This document shows positions 6,289 to 14,825 of a stretch of 14,834 nt of DNA, one piece after another (the first letter of the stretch is position 1; each line of letters starts with the position of its first letter). The position numbers were made by a program, and so were the translations under genes. Where the stretch lies: contig JAKAMV010000143.1 of assembly GCA_021812735.1 (NCBI GenBank), positions 1 to 14,834 of the forward strand, given 5' to 3'. Source of the stretch: Chloroflexota bacterium. Its GTDB lineage: Bacteria > Chloroflexota > Limnocylindria > Limnocylindrales > CSP1-4. The notes beneath the pieces were generated by a model. The model was given only the letters and a program-made list of their open reading frames with translations. It did no database searches and was not told where the DNA came from.

Positions 6289-7184
6289 TGACGGACACAG
6301 CGGGTCGCCTGCCGGTCCTGCGCACCTACAAGCTGTACGTGGGCGGGGCGTTCCCGCGCACCGAGAGCGGCCGGACGTACCTGGTGTCCGGCGCCGAGGG
6401 CGAGCCGCTGGCCAACGCCTGCCGCGCCTCGCGCAAGGACCTCCGCGACGCCGTCCGCGCCGCGCGCGCCGCCGCTCCGGGTTGGGCCGGGCGGACCGCG
6501 ATGAATCGGGGGCAGATCCTGTACCGCGTCGCCGAGGTGCTCGAGGGCCGGGCGGACCAGTTCGTCGCCGAGGTCATGGCGGCCGAGGGCGTGCGGGTGG
6601 GGGAGGCCCGGACGCTGGTCGCCCGCGCCGTCGACCGCTGGGTCTGGTACGCGGGCTGGACCGACAAGATCAGCCAGGTGCTGGGCGCCGCCAACCCGGT
6701 GGCCGCGCCGTACTTCAACTTCACGATCCCCGAGCCCACCGGCGTCGTGGGCGCGGTGGCGCCGGAGCGGTCCTCGCTGCTGGGCCTCGTGTCGCGCCTG
6801 GCGCCCGTGCTGGCCGGCGGCAACGTGGCCGTCGTGCTGGCCTCGGAGTCGCGGCCGCTGCCCTCGATCACGCTCGCCGAGGTGCTCGCCACGTCGGACG
6901 TGCCGGGCGGCGTGGTTAACATCCTCACCGGGCAGCGCCGGGAGCTCGTGCCGGTGCTGGCGTCCCACGAGGACGTGGACGCGCTCGACGGCTGGGGCAT
7001 TCCCGACGACCTGCGCACCGCGGCCGAGACCGCGGCCGCCGATTCCGTGAAGCGCGTCGCGCGTCGGCCGGCCGGCGTGAGGGACGCCGCGTTCGACTGG
7101 CTCGACGACCGCGCCGCCGAGCGCCCCGAGTGGATCGCGGCGTTCCTCGAGGCCAAGACCGTGTGGCACCCGATCGGCGTCTGA
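6288..7184 (+). CDS. Short non-catalytic aldehyde dehydrogenase-like protein (ALDH16 second-domain homologue)
   Basis: This 298-residue protein covers mainly the NAD-binding half of an aldehyde dehydrogenase. It starts like the family (TYKLYVGGAFPRTESG, 13-28) and keeps GWAGR (65-69), WYAGWTDK (120-127), APVLAGGNVAVVLAS (172-186) and VPGGVVNILTG (205-215). The catalytic Asn motif is replaced by APERSSLL (158-165), the cofactor Lys is gone, and the ELGGK and Cys segments are absent. The ending KTVWHPIGV recalls the C-terminus of ALDH16. The frame is intact with normal codon use, so this is a conserved short form and not a decayed gene. The start overlaps the previous stop by 1 nt and a PfkB kinase follows after 7 nt. 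I infer a structural or regulatory partner of the upstream enzyme. Confidence 0.85.
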   Translation: MTDTAGRLPVLRTYKLYVGGAFPRTESGRTYLVSGAEGEPLANACRASRKDLRDAVRAARAAAPGWAGRTAMNRGQILYRVAEVLEGRADQFVAEVMAAEGVRVGEARTLVARAVDRWVWYAGWTDKISQVLGAANPVAAPYFNFTIPEPTGVVGAVAPERSSLLGLVSRLAPVLAGGNVAVVLASESRPLPSITLAEVLATSDVPGGVVNILTGQRRELVPVLASHEDVDALDGWGIPDDLRTAAETAAADSVKRVARRPAGVRDAAFDWLDDRAAERPEWIAAFLEAKTVWHPIGV

Positions 7185-7191
7185 GGCGGCC

Positions 7192-8115
7192 GTGATCGTC
7201 GTCGCCGGCGACGCCCTCGTTGACCTGATCGTGCGGCCGGACGGGTCCATCGAGGCCGTTCCCGGCGGGGGCCCGTACACCACCGCTCGCGCCGTGGGAC
7301 GGCTGGGTTCGCCCGTGGCGTGGATCGGCGGGCTCTCGTCGGACCGCTTCGGGCGTGATCTCGAGGCGGGGCTCGCGGGCGCGGGCGTGGACCTCTCGAT
7401 GGCCCAGCGGACAGACCTGCCGACGACCCTGGCGCTCGCGGAGATCGGCACGGACGGCGCCGCCTCGTACCGCTTCTACACCGACTCGACCTCGGCGCCC
7501 AACGTGCTGCCGGGTCCGCTGGCCGGCGGCCTGCCGACGGGGACGCAGGCCGTGCACGTCGGCACCCTGGGGTTCGTCCTCGAGCCGATGGCGAGCACGC
7601 TCGAGGGGCTGGTGTCCGCGCTGCCCGCGGACACGCTGCTGATGGTGGACCCCAACTGTCGCCCCTCGATCACGCGCGACCCCGACGGGTTCCGGTCACG
7701 CATCGCGCGGGTCCTCGCCCGGGCGGACATCGTGAAGGCCAGCACCGACGATCTTGCGTACCTCGTGCCCGGCGCGTCCGTCTGGGCGGTCGCCGCCTGG
7801 GCGCAGTCGCTGGGGCCCCGGGCGGTGCTGGTGACCGACGGGTCGGCGCCCGTCCGCGTGCTGATCGACGGCGCGGAGCATCGGGTCCCGGCGCCGGAGG
7901 TCCGGGCCGTGGACACGATCGGGGCGGGGGACACGTTCGGCGGGGCGTTCCTGGCCTGCCTCGTCCAGGGCGGCGGCGGGCGCCACGTCGCAAGCGACCC
8001 CCAGGCCGTGCTGCGCGCCGCCAGGTTCGCCGTCCGCGCGTCGGCGGTGGTCTGCGAGCGCGCTGGTGCCGACCCGCCGACCCTCGCCGAGCTGGGCGGC
8101 TGGCCGGAGGGCTGA
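7192..8115 (+). CDS. PfkB-family carbohydrate kinase (fructokinase/ribokinase type)
   Basis: This 307-residue cytosolic kinase transfers phosphate from ATP to a sugar or sugar-acid hydroxyl. It opens with VVAGDALVDLIV (3-14), has the substrate-binding GGGPYTTARAVGRLG (25-39) and GGLSSDRFGRDL (46-57) segments, and ends with the PfkB signature DTIGAGDTFGGAF (241-253), where Asp247 is the catalytic base. Length is normal for the family. GTG at 7192 lies 7 nt after the preceding stop, and the GAGG overlapping that stop can serve as ribosome site, so it is the third gene of the operon. The GGGPYTTAR region looks most like fructokinases. It could instead act on 2-keto-3-deoxygluconate or another polyol product. 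I reject IolC because the typical N-terminus of that enzyme is absent. Confidence 0.85.
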   Translation: MIVVAGDALVDLIVRPDGSIEAVPGGGPYTTARAVGRLGSPVAWIGGLSSDRFGRDLEAGLAGAGVDLSMAQRTDLPTTLALAEIGTDGAASYRFYTDSTSAPNVLPGPLAGGLPTGTQAVHVGTLGFVLEPMASTLEGLVSALPADTLLMVDPNCRPSITRDPDGFRSRIARVLARADIVKASTDDLAYLVPGASVWAVAAWAQSLGPRAVLVTDGSAPVRVLIDGAEHRVPAPEVRAVDTIGAGDTFGGAFLACLVQGGGGRHVASDPQAVLRAARFAVRASAVVCERAGADPPTLAELGGWPEG

Positions 8116-8130
8116 CGCGGCCCGGCCGCG
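8116..8130 (+). terminator. Hairpin directly after the kinase gene
   Basis: CGCGGCC (8116-8122), one C, then GGCCGCG (8124-8130) form a perfect 7-bp inverted repeat that begins at the base after the TGA. A second small repeat, CCGCGA/TCGCGG, overlaps it. With no T tract it may be an intrinsic-like terminator or a 3'-end stabiliser. Confidence 0.4.
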
Positions 8131-8140
8131 ATGTCGCGGC

Positions 8141-8179
8141 GGGCCACCGCCGGGCCACCGCCCCGCCACCGCCACCGCC
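8141..8179. repeat. Short tandem repeat, three 11-bp units
   Basis: GGGCCACCGCC occurs at 8141-8151 and 8152-8162, followed by CCGCCACCGCC (8163-8173) and a partial ACCGCC. It lies between the kinase terminator-like hairpin and the TetR promoter, with no coding potential of its own that I can support. Confidence 0.6.
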
Positions 8180-8216
8180 GCGCCCCGCCGGAGCGCGCCA
8201 TGTCCCAGGGTGGGGC

Positions 8217-8222
8217 TATAAT
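8217..8222 (+). promoter_or_regulatory. -10 box of the TetR-ABC operon
   Basis: A perfect TATAAT stands out in GC-rich sequence 36 bp before the TetR GTG. No convincing -35 box is visible at 17-18 nt. The expected transcription start near 8229 lies inside the palindromic operator that follows. Confidence 0.65.
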
Positions 8223-8242
8223 CCGACCGACAGTCGGTCGGA
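8222..8242. promoter_or_regulatory. TetR-type palindromic operator
   Basis: TCCGACCGAC and GTCGGTCGGA flank a single central A, giving a perfect 21-bp inverted repeat that starts at the last base of the -10 box and covers the predicted start site. Position and form fit an operator for the TetR protein encoded immediately downstream, giving autorepression of the exporter operon. Confidence 0.75.
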
Positions 8243-8257
8243 GAATTCGAGACGCCC

Positions 8258-8941
8258 GTGGCCCGCACCCGCAATCACGCCGCCCACGCCATCCGCCGGG
8301 ACGAGATCCTCGATGTCGCCGAGCGGCTGATCCGCACCCTGGGCTACGACGCGATGAGCATCCAGAGCGTCCAGGACGAGCTCGGCTGCTCGCGCGGAGC
8401 GCTGTACCACTACTTCGCGTCCAAGGAGGCGATCCTCGGCGCGGTGGTGGATCGGATGACCGAGGCCGGCATGGCCTTGCTCCAGCCGATTGCCGACAAC
8501 CCGGGCCTCACGGCGGTCGAGAAACTGCAGACGCTGTTCAACGCGGGCGGCAACTGGAAGAGCCAGCGCAGCGACCTGCTGATCCCGCTCATCCGTGGCT
8601 GGTACCAGCCGGGCAACGACCTCGTGCGCGTGCGGGCGGAGGCTGCCGCCTATGAGCAGTTCCGGCCGCTGATGTCCCAGGTTCTCCGGCAGGGGGTGGC
8701 CGAGGGAACGATGAGCGTGTCCTCGGCCGACCACGCCGCCCTCATCCTCACCGCCCTGCTCGCCGGCTCCACCGAGGCCATGCGCCACATGCTGCTGGAC
8801 CGGCTCGACGGGCGCGTCCCCTACGAGGAGGTCGAACGATTCATCCACGCCTACGACGAGGCGATCGAGCGGATCCTCGGCCTGCCCGCGGGCTCGTTCA
8901 CGTTGCTTGACGATGACGCAATGCGCACCTGGTTCGCCTGA
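8258..8941 (+). CDS. TetR-family transcriptional repressor
   Basis: This 227-residue regulator has a classic N-terminal TetR DNA-binding domain: RRDEILDVAERLIRTLGY (13-30) followed by the helix-turn-helix MSIQSVQDELGCSRGALYHY (33-52) and FASKEAIL. The remaining all-helical part (about 65-225) would bind a ligand and dimerise; it is not similar enough to a known subgroup for me to name the ligand. GTG at 8258 is used because the HTH begins at normal distance from it. It is the first gene of a TetR-ATPase-permease operon (the ABC ATPase starts 13 bp after its stop), with a perfect palindrome over its promoter, so it most likely represses the exporter and itself until the exported compound is sensed. 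Confidence 0.92.
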   Translation: MARTRNHAAHAIRRDEILDVAERLIRTLGYDAMSIQSVQDELGCSRGALYHYFASKEAILGAVVDRMTEAGMALLQPIADNPGLTAVEKLQTLFNAGGNWKSQRSDLLIPLIRGWYQPGNDLVRVRAEAAAYEQFRPLMSQVLRQGVAEGTMSVSSADHAALILTALLAGSTEAMRHMLLDRLDGRVPYEEVERFIHAYDEAIERILGLPAGSFTLLDDDAMRTWFA

Positions 8942-8954
8942 GGAAGGAGTGCCC

Positions 8955-9858
<904 letters not shown>

Positions 9859-9869
<11 letters not shown>

Positions 9870-11553
9870 CGCCGGCACGCCGCGCCATCCTGCGGCGACG
9901 TTCCCGCCGATCCCGCTCCGCCGCCGGCTGTACGGGTTCGGCAGCGTCTACGGCAAGACCGTCCGCGATTCGCGGCTGTCGTTCATCATCGCGGCCGGCC
10001 TCTTCGGCGGGCTCGCGCTGGTCCTCGGAGCGGCGATCGGGACGGTGTTCCCCACGCCCGAGACGCGCAAGGAGCTCGGCACGCTGGTCGGCAGCATGCC
10101 CGCGGCGATGGTCAACCTGTTCGGCAACGTGACGCTGATGGGCGCCAAGATGGGCACCCTCGGCGGGTACGTCACCTGGAAGTACGGCTCGCTGTTCACG
10201 CTGGGCACGGCCCTGTGGTCCATCCTCGCGCTGTCGGGCACGCTCGCCGGCGAGGCCGCCAAGGGCAGCCTCGACTTCGTGGCCGTGTCCCCGTTCGGCA
10301 AGCGCCGGATCGCGCTCGAGAAGCTCGCCGCCCACCTCACGCTGGTGTGGGTGGCGCTGGCGGTGCTCGCCGTGATGCAGACCGTCAGTTCGAACGCCTT
10401 CGGCGACGCGTCGATGGGCGACCTGATCCCGCTCTTCTCGGCGGTCGCGTTCAGCGTCTCGGTCGGGGCGGTCGCACTGTTCTTCGGCGGCCTGACGCTC
10501 GTGCTCGCCCCACTGCTCGGCCGGGCGGGGTCCGCCGGCGTGTCCGCGCTCGCGATGCTGCTGGCGTGGGTGGCGAGCGGTCTCGGGGTGGGCGGCCCGC
10601 TGCTCGCGCTCAGCCCGTTCCACTGGACGGAGAACAACGTCCCGCTGGTCGGGATCTACGACTGGGGCGGCGTGCTCGCCGTCGCCGTCGTCGGCGTGGC
10701 GCTCGTCCTCCTGGGCGTCGAGCTGTTCGCCCGGCGCGACCTCGGGGTCACCTCCGGCCTGTCGCTGCCGTCGCTGCCGGCGGGCCTGCTCGGCGTGCAC
10801 GGGCCGGTCAGCCGTGCCTTCGGCGACCAGGTCCCGCGCGCCCTGTCGTGGGGTATCGGCCTGGCCGTCTGGGGCGCGCTGCTCGCGTCGCTGGTCGGGT
10901 CGTTCAGCGACACCATCGGCAAGGACCCGGGTCTGCTCACCGCGTTCCGCTCGATCTTCCCCGGCTACGACTTCGCGACCGCGGGCGGCTGGCTCCAGCT
11001 GTACCTCGAGCTCTTCCTGATCGTGGCCGGCTTCTCGGCGGCGACGTTTGTCTCGAGATGGGCGTCGGACGAGACGGACGGCCGCCTCGAGCTGGTCCTC
11101 GCGACGCCCCTGGCCCGCGCCCGGTGGGTGATCGCCGGCGGGATCGGCGCGCTGCTGGCCGTGGTGCTCGCCACCGTCCTGTGGACGGTGGGCATCGGGA
11201 TCGGCGCGGCGGCCGGGGGCGGGACGATCGGCGACGCGCTCCTCGGCTCGGCGTCGTTCGGCCTGGTCGCGGCCGCGTTCGTCGGGGTTGGCGTGGCGGT
11301 GGGCGGGGTGTGGCGCACCTCGCTGGCCGCCGAGGTGACGGCGGTTCTCGTGGTGGTCACGTACCTCATCGACCTGCTGGCGCCGCCGCTCAACCTGCCC
11401 GACTGGTTCCACCAGCTGGCGCTCACCGCGCACATGGGCCAGCCGATGATCGGCGTCTGGGACCCGGTCGGCGTGGCGGCCTGCGTCGTCCTCGCCGTGG
11501 GGGGCATCGCGATCGGCGCGTGGGGCGTGACCCGCCGCGACATCGCGCGCTGA
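9859..11553 (+). CDS. ABC-2 type exporter, permease subunit (duplicated two-half form)
   Basis: This 564-residue membrane protein has around 12 hydrophobic segments in two halves, matching the size of the large exporter permeases often annotated as polyketide antibiotic transporters. Both halves contain the same cytoplasmic motif after the second hydrophobic segment: GEAAKGSLDFVAVSPFGKRR (131-150) and DETDGRLELVLATPLARARW (404-423), so it probably arose by duplication and a single chain may replace a permease dimer. Strong segments include about 41-62, 111-130, 158-175, 193-220, 228-248, 270-290, 330-347, 380-397, 424-450, 462-484, 490-508 and 536-555. The ATG at 9859 lies within the end of the ATPase gene, so coupled translation is likely. 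A strong hairpin follows 20 bp after its stop. Confidence 0.9.
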
Positions 11554-11573
11554 CCGCCGGCGCCCGTCGTTGC

Positions 11574-11605
11574 GGGCCGGGGCGTCGCTCGTGGCGCCCC
11601 GGCCC
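11574..11605 (+). terminator. Strong hairpin after the ABC operon
   Basis: GGGCCGGGGCG (11574-11584) and CGCCCCGGCCC (11595-11605) form a perfect 11-bp stem with a 10-nt loop, 20 bp after the permease stop. No T tract follows, only CCTAGACTT. The 3' arm ends one base before the -10 box of the next gene, so the repeat could also be an operator for that gene. Confidence 0.6.
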
Positions 11606-11606
11606 C

Positions 11607-11612
11607 TAGACT
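11607..11612 (+). promoter_or_regulatory. -10 box of the EamA transporter gene (leaderless type)
   Basis: TAGACT is followed by 6 nt and then the GTG start at 11619, the same geometry seen before the IclR gene and the aldehyde dehydrogenase. No ribosome site precedes the GTG. No good -35 box is visible, since the spacing falls within the hairpin. Confidence 0.5.
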
Positions 11613-11618
11613 TCCCGG

Positions 11619-12512
11619 GTGGATTCGCTCGCCCTCGGCCTCGTGCTCGTGTCCGCGGTGATGCACGCCACGTGGAACATCCTGCTCAAGACTGCCGGCG
11701 ACCCGCTCCGGACCTCCACCGTGGCGATGCTCGCGGGCACGGCGGTCCTCGTCCCGGCGGCGGCGGTGGGCTGGCTCGCCCTGGGCCGGCCCGACCTGCC
11801 CGCCAAGGCGTGGGCGATCGGCTGCGTCTCCGGCCTGGCCGAGATCGCCTACTTCGTGTTCCTGTCGTCGGCGTACCGTCGCGGCGACCTGTCGGTGGTG
11901 GCGCCGATCGCCCGCGGGACGGCCCCGGCCCTGATCGTCGCGGTGGGCGTCCTCGTGCTCGGCGAGCGGCTGGCGGGGCCCGCCGCGGCGGGCGTGGCGC
12001 TGCTGCTGGCGGGCCTGCTCACCGTGCAGCGGCCGTGGCGGTTCCTGCGCGCGGCGCACTCCGCCCACCGGGGCGCGGCCGGCTTCGCGCTGCTGACGGG
12101 CCTGATGATCGCCACCTACACGAGCCTCGACAGTGTCGGGTCGCAGCTGGCGCCTCCCTGGCTCTACATGGCGATCCTGTGGACGGTGACGGCGGCGGGC
12201 CTCGGGCTGATCGACGTGGTCCGGCCGCGCCTCGCCGGCGGGGGCTTCGCCGCCCGGCCCGGCTCGCTCAGCGTGCGCACGGCCGCCACCGCCGGGATGC
12301 TCACGCTGGCCGCCTACGCGCTGGTCCTGTTTGCGCTGTCGCGCTCCGACGTGGCGCTCGTCGGGCCGCTCCGGGAGTCGTCCGTGCTGATCACCGCGAC
12401 CTACGGCATCGTGAAACTGCGCGAGGCGGTCACGCGACGCGAGATGGCGCTCCGCCTCGGCGGCTCGGCGCTGGTCATCCTGGGTGCCGCGGTGCTCGCA
12501 ATCGCCGGGTGA
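11619..12512 (+). CDS. EamA/DMT-superfamily transporter
   Basis: This 297-residue inner-membrane protein has about ten hydrophobic helices in two repeats of five, the standard EamA layout. Family cues are the opening ALGLVLVSAVMHATWNILLK (4-23), SSAYRRGDLSVVAPIARGTAP (83-103) and, in the second repeat, ALSRSDVALVGPLRESSVLI (243-262), with conserved prolines in the fourth helix of each repeat. Members export or import metabolites such as amino acids and purines; the substrate here cannot be told. GTG at 11619 is supported by the -10 box placed 6 nt upstream. It stands alone between a hairpin and fgd, 73 bp before the fgd start. Confidence 0.85.
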   Translation: MDSLALGLVLVSAVMHATWNILLKTAGDPLRTSTVAMLAGTAVLVPAAAVGWLALGRPDLPAKAWAIGCVSGLAEIAYFVFLSSAYRRGDLSVVAPIARGTAPALIVAVGVLVLGERLAGPAAAGVALLLAGLLTVQRPWRFLRAAHSAHRGAAGFALLTGLMIATYTSLDSVGSQLAPPWLYMAILWTVTAAGLGLIDVVRPRLAGGGFAARPGSLSVRTAATAGMLTLAAYALVLFALSRSDVALVGPLRESSVLITATYGIVKLREAVTRREMALRLGGSALVILGAAVLAIAG

Positions 12513-12521
12513 TGCGACAAT
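12513..12521 (+). promoter_or_regulatory. Possible extended -10 promoter of fgd
   Basis: TGC followed by GACAAT (12516-12521) begins just after the EamA stop and would start a transcript near 12528 with a leader of about 58 nt. A 7-bp inverted repeat (CGGGACG at 12522-12528, CGTCCCG at 12554-12560) would lie in that leader. No -35 box is seen, so this is weak. Confidence 0.3.
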
Positions 12522-12585
12522 CGGGACGGCAACGGCGATCTCGCCCAGCCCGTCGTCCCGCTACTCGCGCACCGCAAGGAGCCCC

Positions 12586-13590
12586 ATGCCCGCCCTGCGT
12601 CTCGGCTACAAGGCATCCGCCGAGCAGTTCGCCCCGCAGCGCCTCCTCGATCTCGCCGTCACGGCGGAGGAGGTCGGCTTCGACTCGGTCTGGACCAGCG
12701 ACCACTTCCAGCCGTGGCGCCACACCGACGGCCACGCGCCCAACGCGCTCGTATGGCTGGGCGCGGCGACGCAGGCGACGAGGCGCGTGGTGCTCGGCAC
12801 CAGCGTCCTCACGCCCACCCTGCGGTACAACCCGGCGGTCATCGCCCAGGCGTTCGGCACGCTCGGCATGCTCGCGCCCGGCCGCGTGATCCTGGGCGTG
12901 GGCACAGGCGAGGCGCTCAACGAGACGCCCGTCGGCGTCGCCTGGCCTGAGCAGAGCGAGCGCTTCGCGCGGCTCAAGGAGAGCGTGGGGCTGATCCAGC
13001 AGCTGTGGCGCGGCGAGCGGCTCACCATCGAGGGCCAGTACTACCGGACGGCCAACGCCACCATCTACGACCGCCCGGACGAGCCCGTGCCCGTGTACGT
13101 GGCCGCGTCGGGGCCCGCTGCGGCGCGCCTCGCCGGGCGAGTCGCGGACGGGCTCATCTGCACCAGCGGCAAGGGCGAGGAGCTGTACACGCAGACCCTC
13201 CTGCCGGGCCTGGCCGAGGGTGCCGAGAAGGCGGGCCGCGATGTCGCCGCGCTCGACAGGATGATCGAGATGAAGGTCTCCTTCGACACGGACCGGGAGC
13301 GCGCGATCGAGGACACGAAGGTGTGGGCCGCGCTGGCACTCCCCGGCGAGCAGAAGATGGGCATCCACGACGCGCTGGAGATGGAGCGGGCGGCCAAGGA
13401 GGCCGAGCCCTACGCGCACAAGCGCTGGCTTGTCGCGTCAGACCCGGACGAGCACGTCGAGCAGCTGGCGCCGTACGTGGCCTACGGGTTCACCCACCTG
13501 GTGTTCCACTTCCCCGGCGAGCGGCAGGAGGCCGCGATCAGGCGCTACGGCGAGTTGATCCTGCCACGCCTTCGCGCCCGCTTCGGCTGA
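12586..13590 (+). CDS. fgd: F420-dependent glucose-6-phosphate dehydrogenase
   Basis: This 334-residue luciferase-like (LLM class) enzyme oxidises glucose 6-phosphate to 6-phosphogluconolactone while reducing coenzyme F420 in the cytosol. It is strikingly close to mycobacterial Fgd1 (336 residues): the N-terminus LGYKASAEQFAP, then SDHFQPWRH with Asp39, His40 and Trp44, TSVLTPTLRYNPAVIAQAF (72-90), and GVGTGEALNE with Glu109. The phosphate-binding set is complete: Thr193 and Lys196 in ICTSGKGEELY, Lys257 in GEQK, and Arg280 in AHKRWLVASDPDE. ATG at 12586 has AAGGAG 4 nt upstream and gives the family N-terminus; a longer frame from 12484 would overlap the EamA gene. An MFS gene follows after 14 bp. 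It shows that the host makes F420 and supplies F420H2 to reductases elsewhere in the genome. Confidence 0.95.
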   Translation: MPALRLGYKASAEQFAPQRLLDLAVTAEEVGFDSVWTSDHFQPWRHTDGHAPNALVWLGAATQATRRVVLGTSVLTPTLRYNPAVIAQAFGTLGMLAPGRVILGVGTGEALNETPVGVAWPEQSERFARLKESVGLIQQLWRGERLTIEGQYYRTANATIYDRPDEPVPVYVAASGPAAARLAGRVADGLICTSGKGEELYTQTLLPGLAEGAEKAGRDVAALDRMIEMKVSFDTDRERAIEDTKVWAALALPGEQKMGIHDALEMERAAKEAEPYAHKRWLVASDPDEHVEQLAPYVAYGFTHLVFHFPGERQEAAIRRYGELILPRLRARFG

Positions 13591-13604
13591 GCCGCCGGCC
13601 GCCC

Positions 13605-14825
13605 GTGCCCGCTCGCCCTGGCCGCGCGGTCGGTCTGGTCGCCCTGCTGTTCGCCGTCAACGGGCTGGCGAACTCCGTCTTCGCGCCGTTCGCGCCGGCC
13701 ATCCTCGTGGAGCGCGGCATCTCGCCCGCCTGGCTGGGGGCGATCGGCGCCCTGGTGGCGGTGCTGTACGTGGGGCTCGCCGGCGTGTGGGGCCACCTGG
13801 CCGACGTGGTGCTGGGGCGCGGCCGGGCGCTCGCGCTCGCGTTCGCGATCGCGGCGGTGCTGCTGGTGGTGTTCGCGGCGCCGCTGCCGCTGGTGGCGAT
13901 GGGCGTTGCCTACGTGGGGTTCGCGACGGTGTACGGCCTGCTGTTCCCGCTCCAGGACGCGCTCGCGGTGAACACCCTGCGCGACCCGGGGCGCCAGTAC
14001 GGGCTGGTGCGCGGCCTCCAGAGCGGGTCGTTCGCGGCGGGATCGCTCGCCGCCGGGCTGGCCTGGCAGGCGACGGGCTACGGCTGGGCCGTCCCCGCGT
14101 TCGTGGTGCTGGCCCTGCCGGTCATGGTGGTGGCGTGGCGCATCCCCGACGTGTCGCGGGCAAGGCTCTCGGGGGCGCAGCGCGGCGGGGCGATCCGAGA
14201 GGCGCTGGCGGTGGCGCCGCGGCTGCCGCGCGCGCTGCTCGCGATCGGCCTCGCCAACGTGGGCGTGTTCGCGCTGCTGACGTTCCTGCCCCTGCTCATC
14301 GTGCGGCTCGGCGGGGCGTCGGGCGACATCGGGCTCGCGGTGGGGATCACCGCGGCGCTCGAGGTGGGCATGCTGCCCCTGGCGTCGCGCCTGCTGGCCC
14401 GGGTCGGGCCGCGTCCCGTGGTGACGGTCGGCGTGGCGCTGATGGCGGTCGTGTTCGCGTGGTTCGCCCTCGCCCCGTCGCCCGCGCACGTGATCGCCGC
14501 CGCGGTGCTCTACGGTGTCGCGTGGTCGGCGATGTGGGCCGGCTCGGTGACGACGGTGCGCGTCCTGCTGCCGCCCGAGCTGCAGGGCTCGGGCCAGGCG
14601 CTGCTCTCGCTGACGACCGCGGGCATCGCCGCACTGGTGGCCAACGTCGGGGGTGGGCTCCTGTGGAGCGGGCCGGGGCCGACTGCGGTGTTCGGGATCG
14701 CCGCCGGCTGCGCGGCCGCCGGCGCGCTCGTGGCGTGGCGCAGCCTGCCCGACGGCGTCGCGGGTGCCGCAGGTGCCCCTGGCGCCGAGGGCGCCGTCGC
14801 CGTCACCGCGGCCCAGGCGCCGTAG
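13605..14825 (+). CDS. MFS transporter (12-helix)
   Basis: This 406-residue membrane protein has about 12 hydrophobic segments in two halves, split by a loop near residues 178-200. The first helix is GLVALLFAVNGLANSVFAPF. The segment GRQYGLVRGLQSGSFAAGSL (near 128-147) recalls the RxxGSxGF helix of the LacY/HcaT-like MFS_1-like group, as does ELQGSGQALLSLTTAGIAAL (near 325-344). Substrate unknown. GTG at 13605 is the only start codon that keeps the first helix and avoids overlap with fgd; it has no ribosome site, so translation may depend on coupling with fgd 14 nt upstream. The tail after the last helix is a low-complexity Ala/Gly-rich stretch of about 25 residues. Confidence 0.85.
   Translation: MPARPGRAVGLVALLFAVNGLANSVFAPFAPAILVERGISPAWLGAIGALVAVLYVGLAGVWGHLADVVLGRGRALALAFAIAAVLLVVFAAPLPLVAMGVAYVGFATVYGLLFPLQDALAVNTLRDPGRQYGLVRGLQSGSFAAGSLAAGLAWQATGYGWAVPAFVVLALPVMVVAWRIPDVSRARLSGAQRGGAIREALAVAPRLPRALLAIGLANVGVFALLTFLPLLIVRLGGASGDIGLAVGITAALEVGMLPLASRLLARVGPRPVVTVGVALMAVVFAWFALAPSPAHVIAAAVLYGVAWSAMWAGSVTTVRVLLPPELQGSGQALLSLTTAGIAALVANVGGGLLWSGPGPTAVFGIAAGCAAAGALVAWRSLPDGVAGAAGAPGAEGAVAVTAAQAP

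Noticed and set aside
6288..7184. Short aldehyde dehydrogenase as a truncated pseudogene
   Set aside because: The frame is intact with normal codon use, it is overlapped with its neighbours, and its own C-terminus (KTVWHPIGV) resembles a natural family ending.
7192..8115. PfkB kinase as IolC
   Set aside because: IolC normally begins with a distinctive GRxxVDLY-type segment and is longer; this protein resembles fructokinase at GGGPYTTAR.
13005..13604. Extension of the MFS frame upstream through fgd
   Set aside because: That stretch is an out-of-frame reading of fgd; the first membrane helix begins just after the GTG at 13605.
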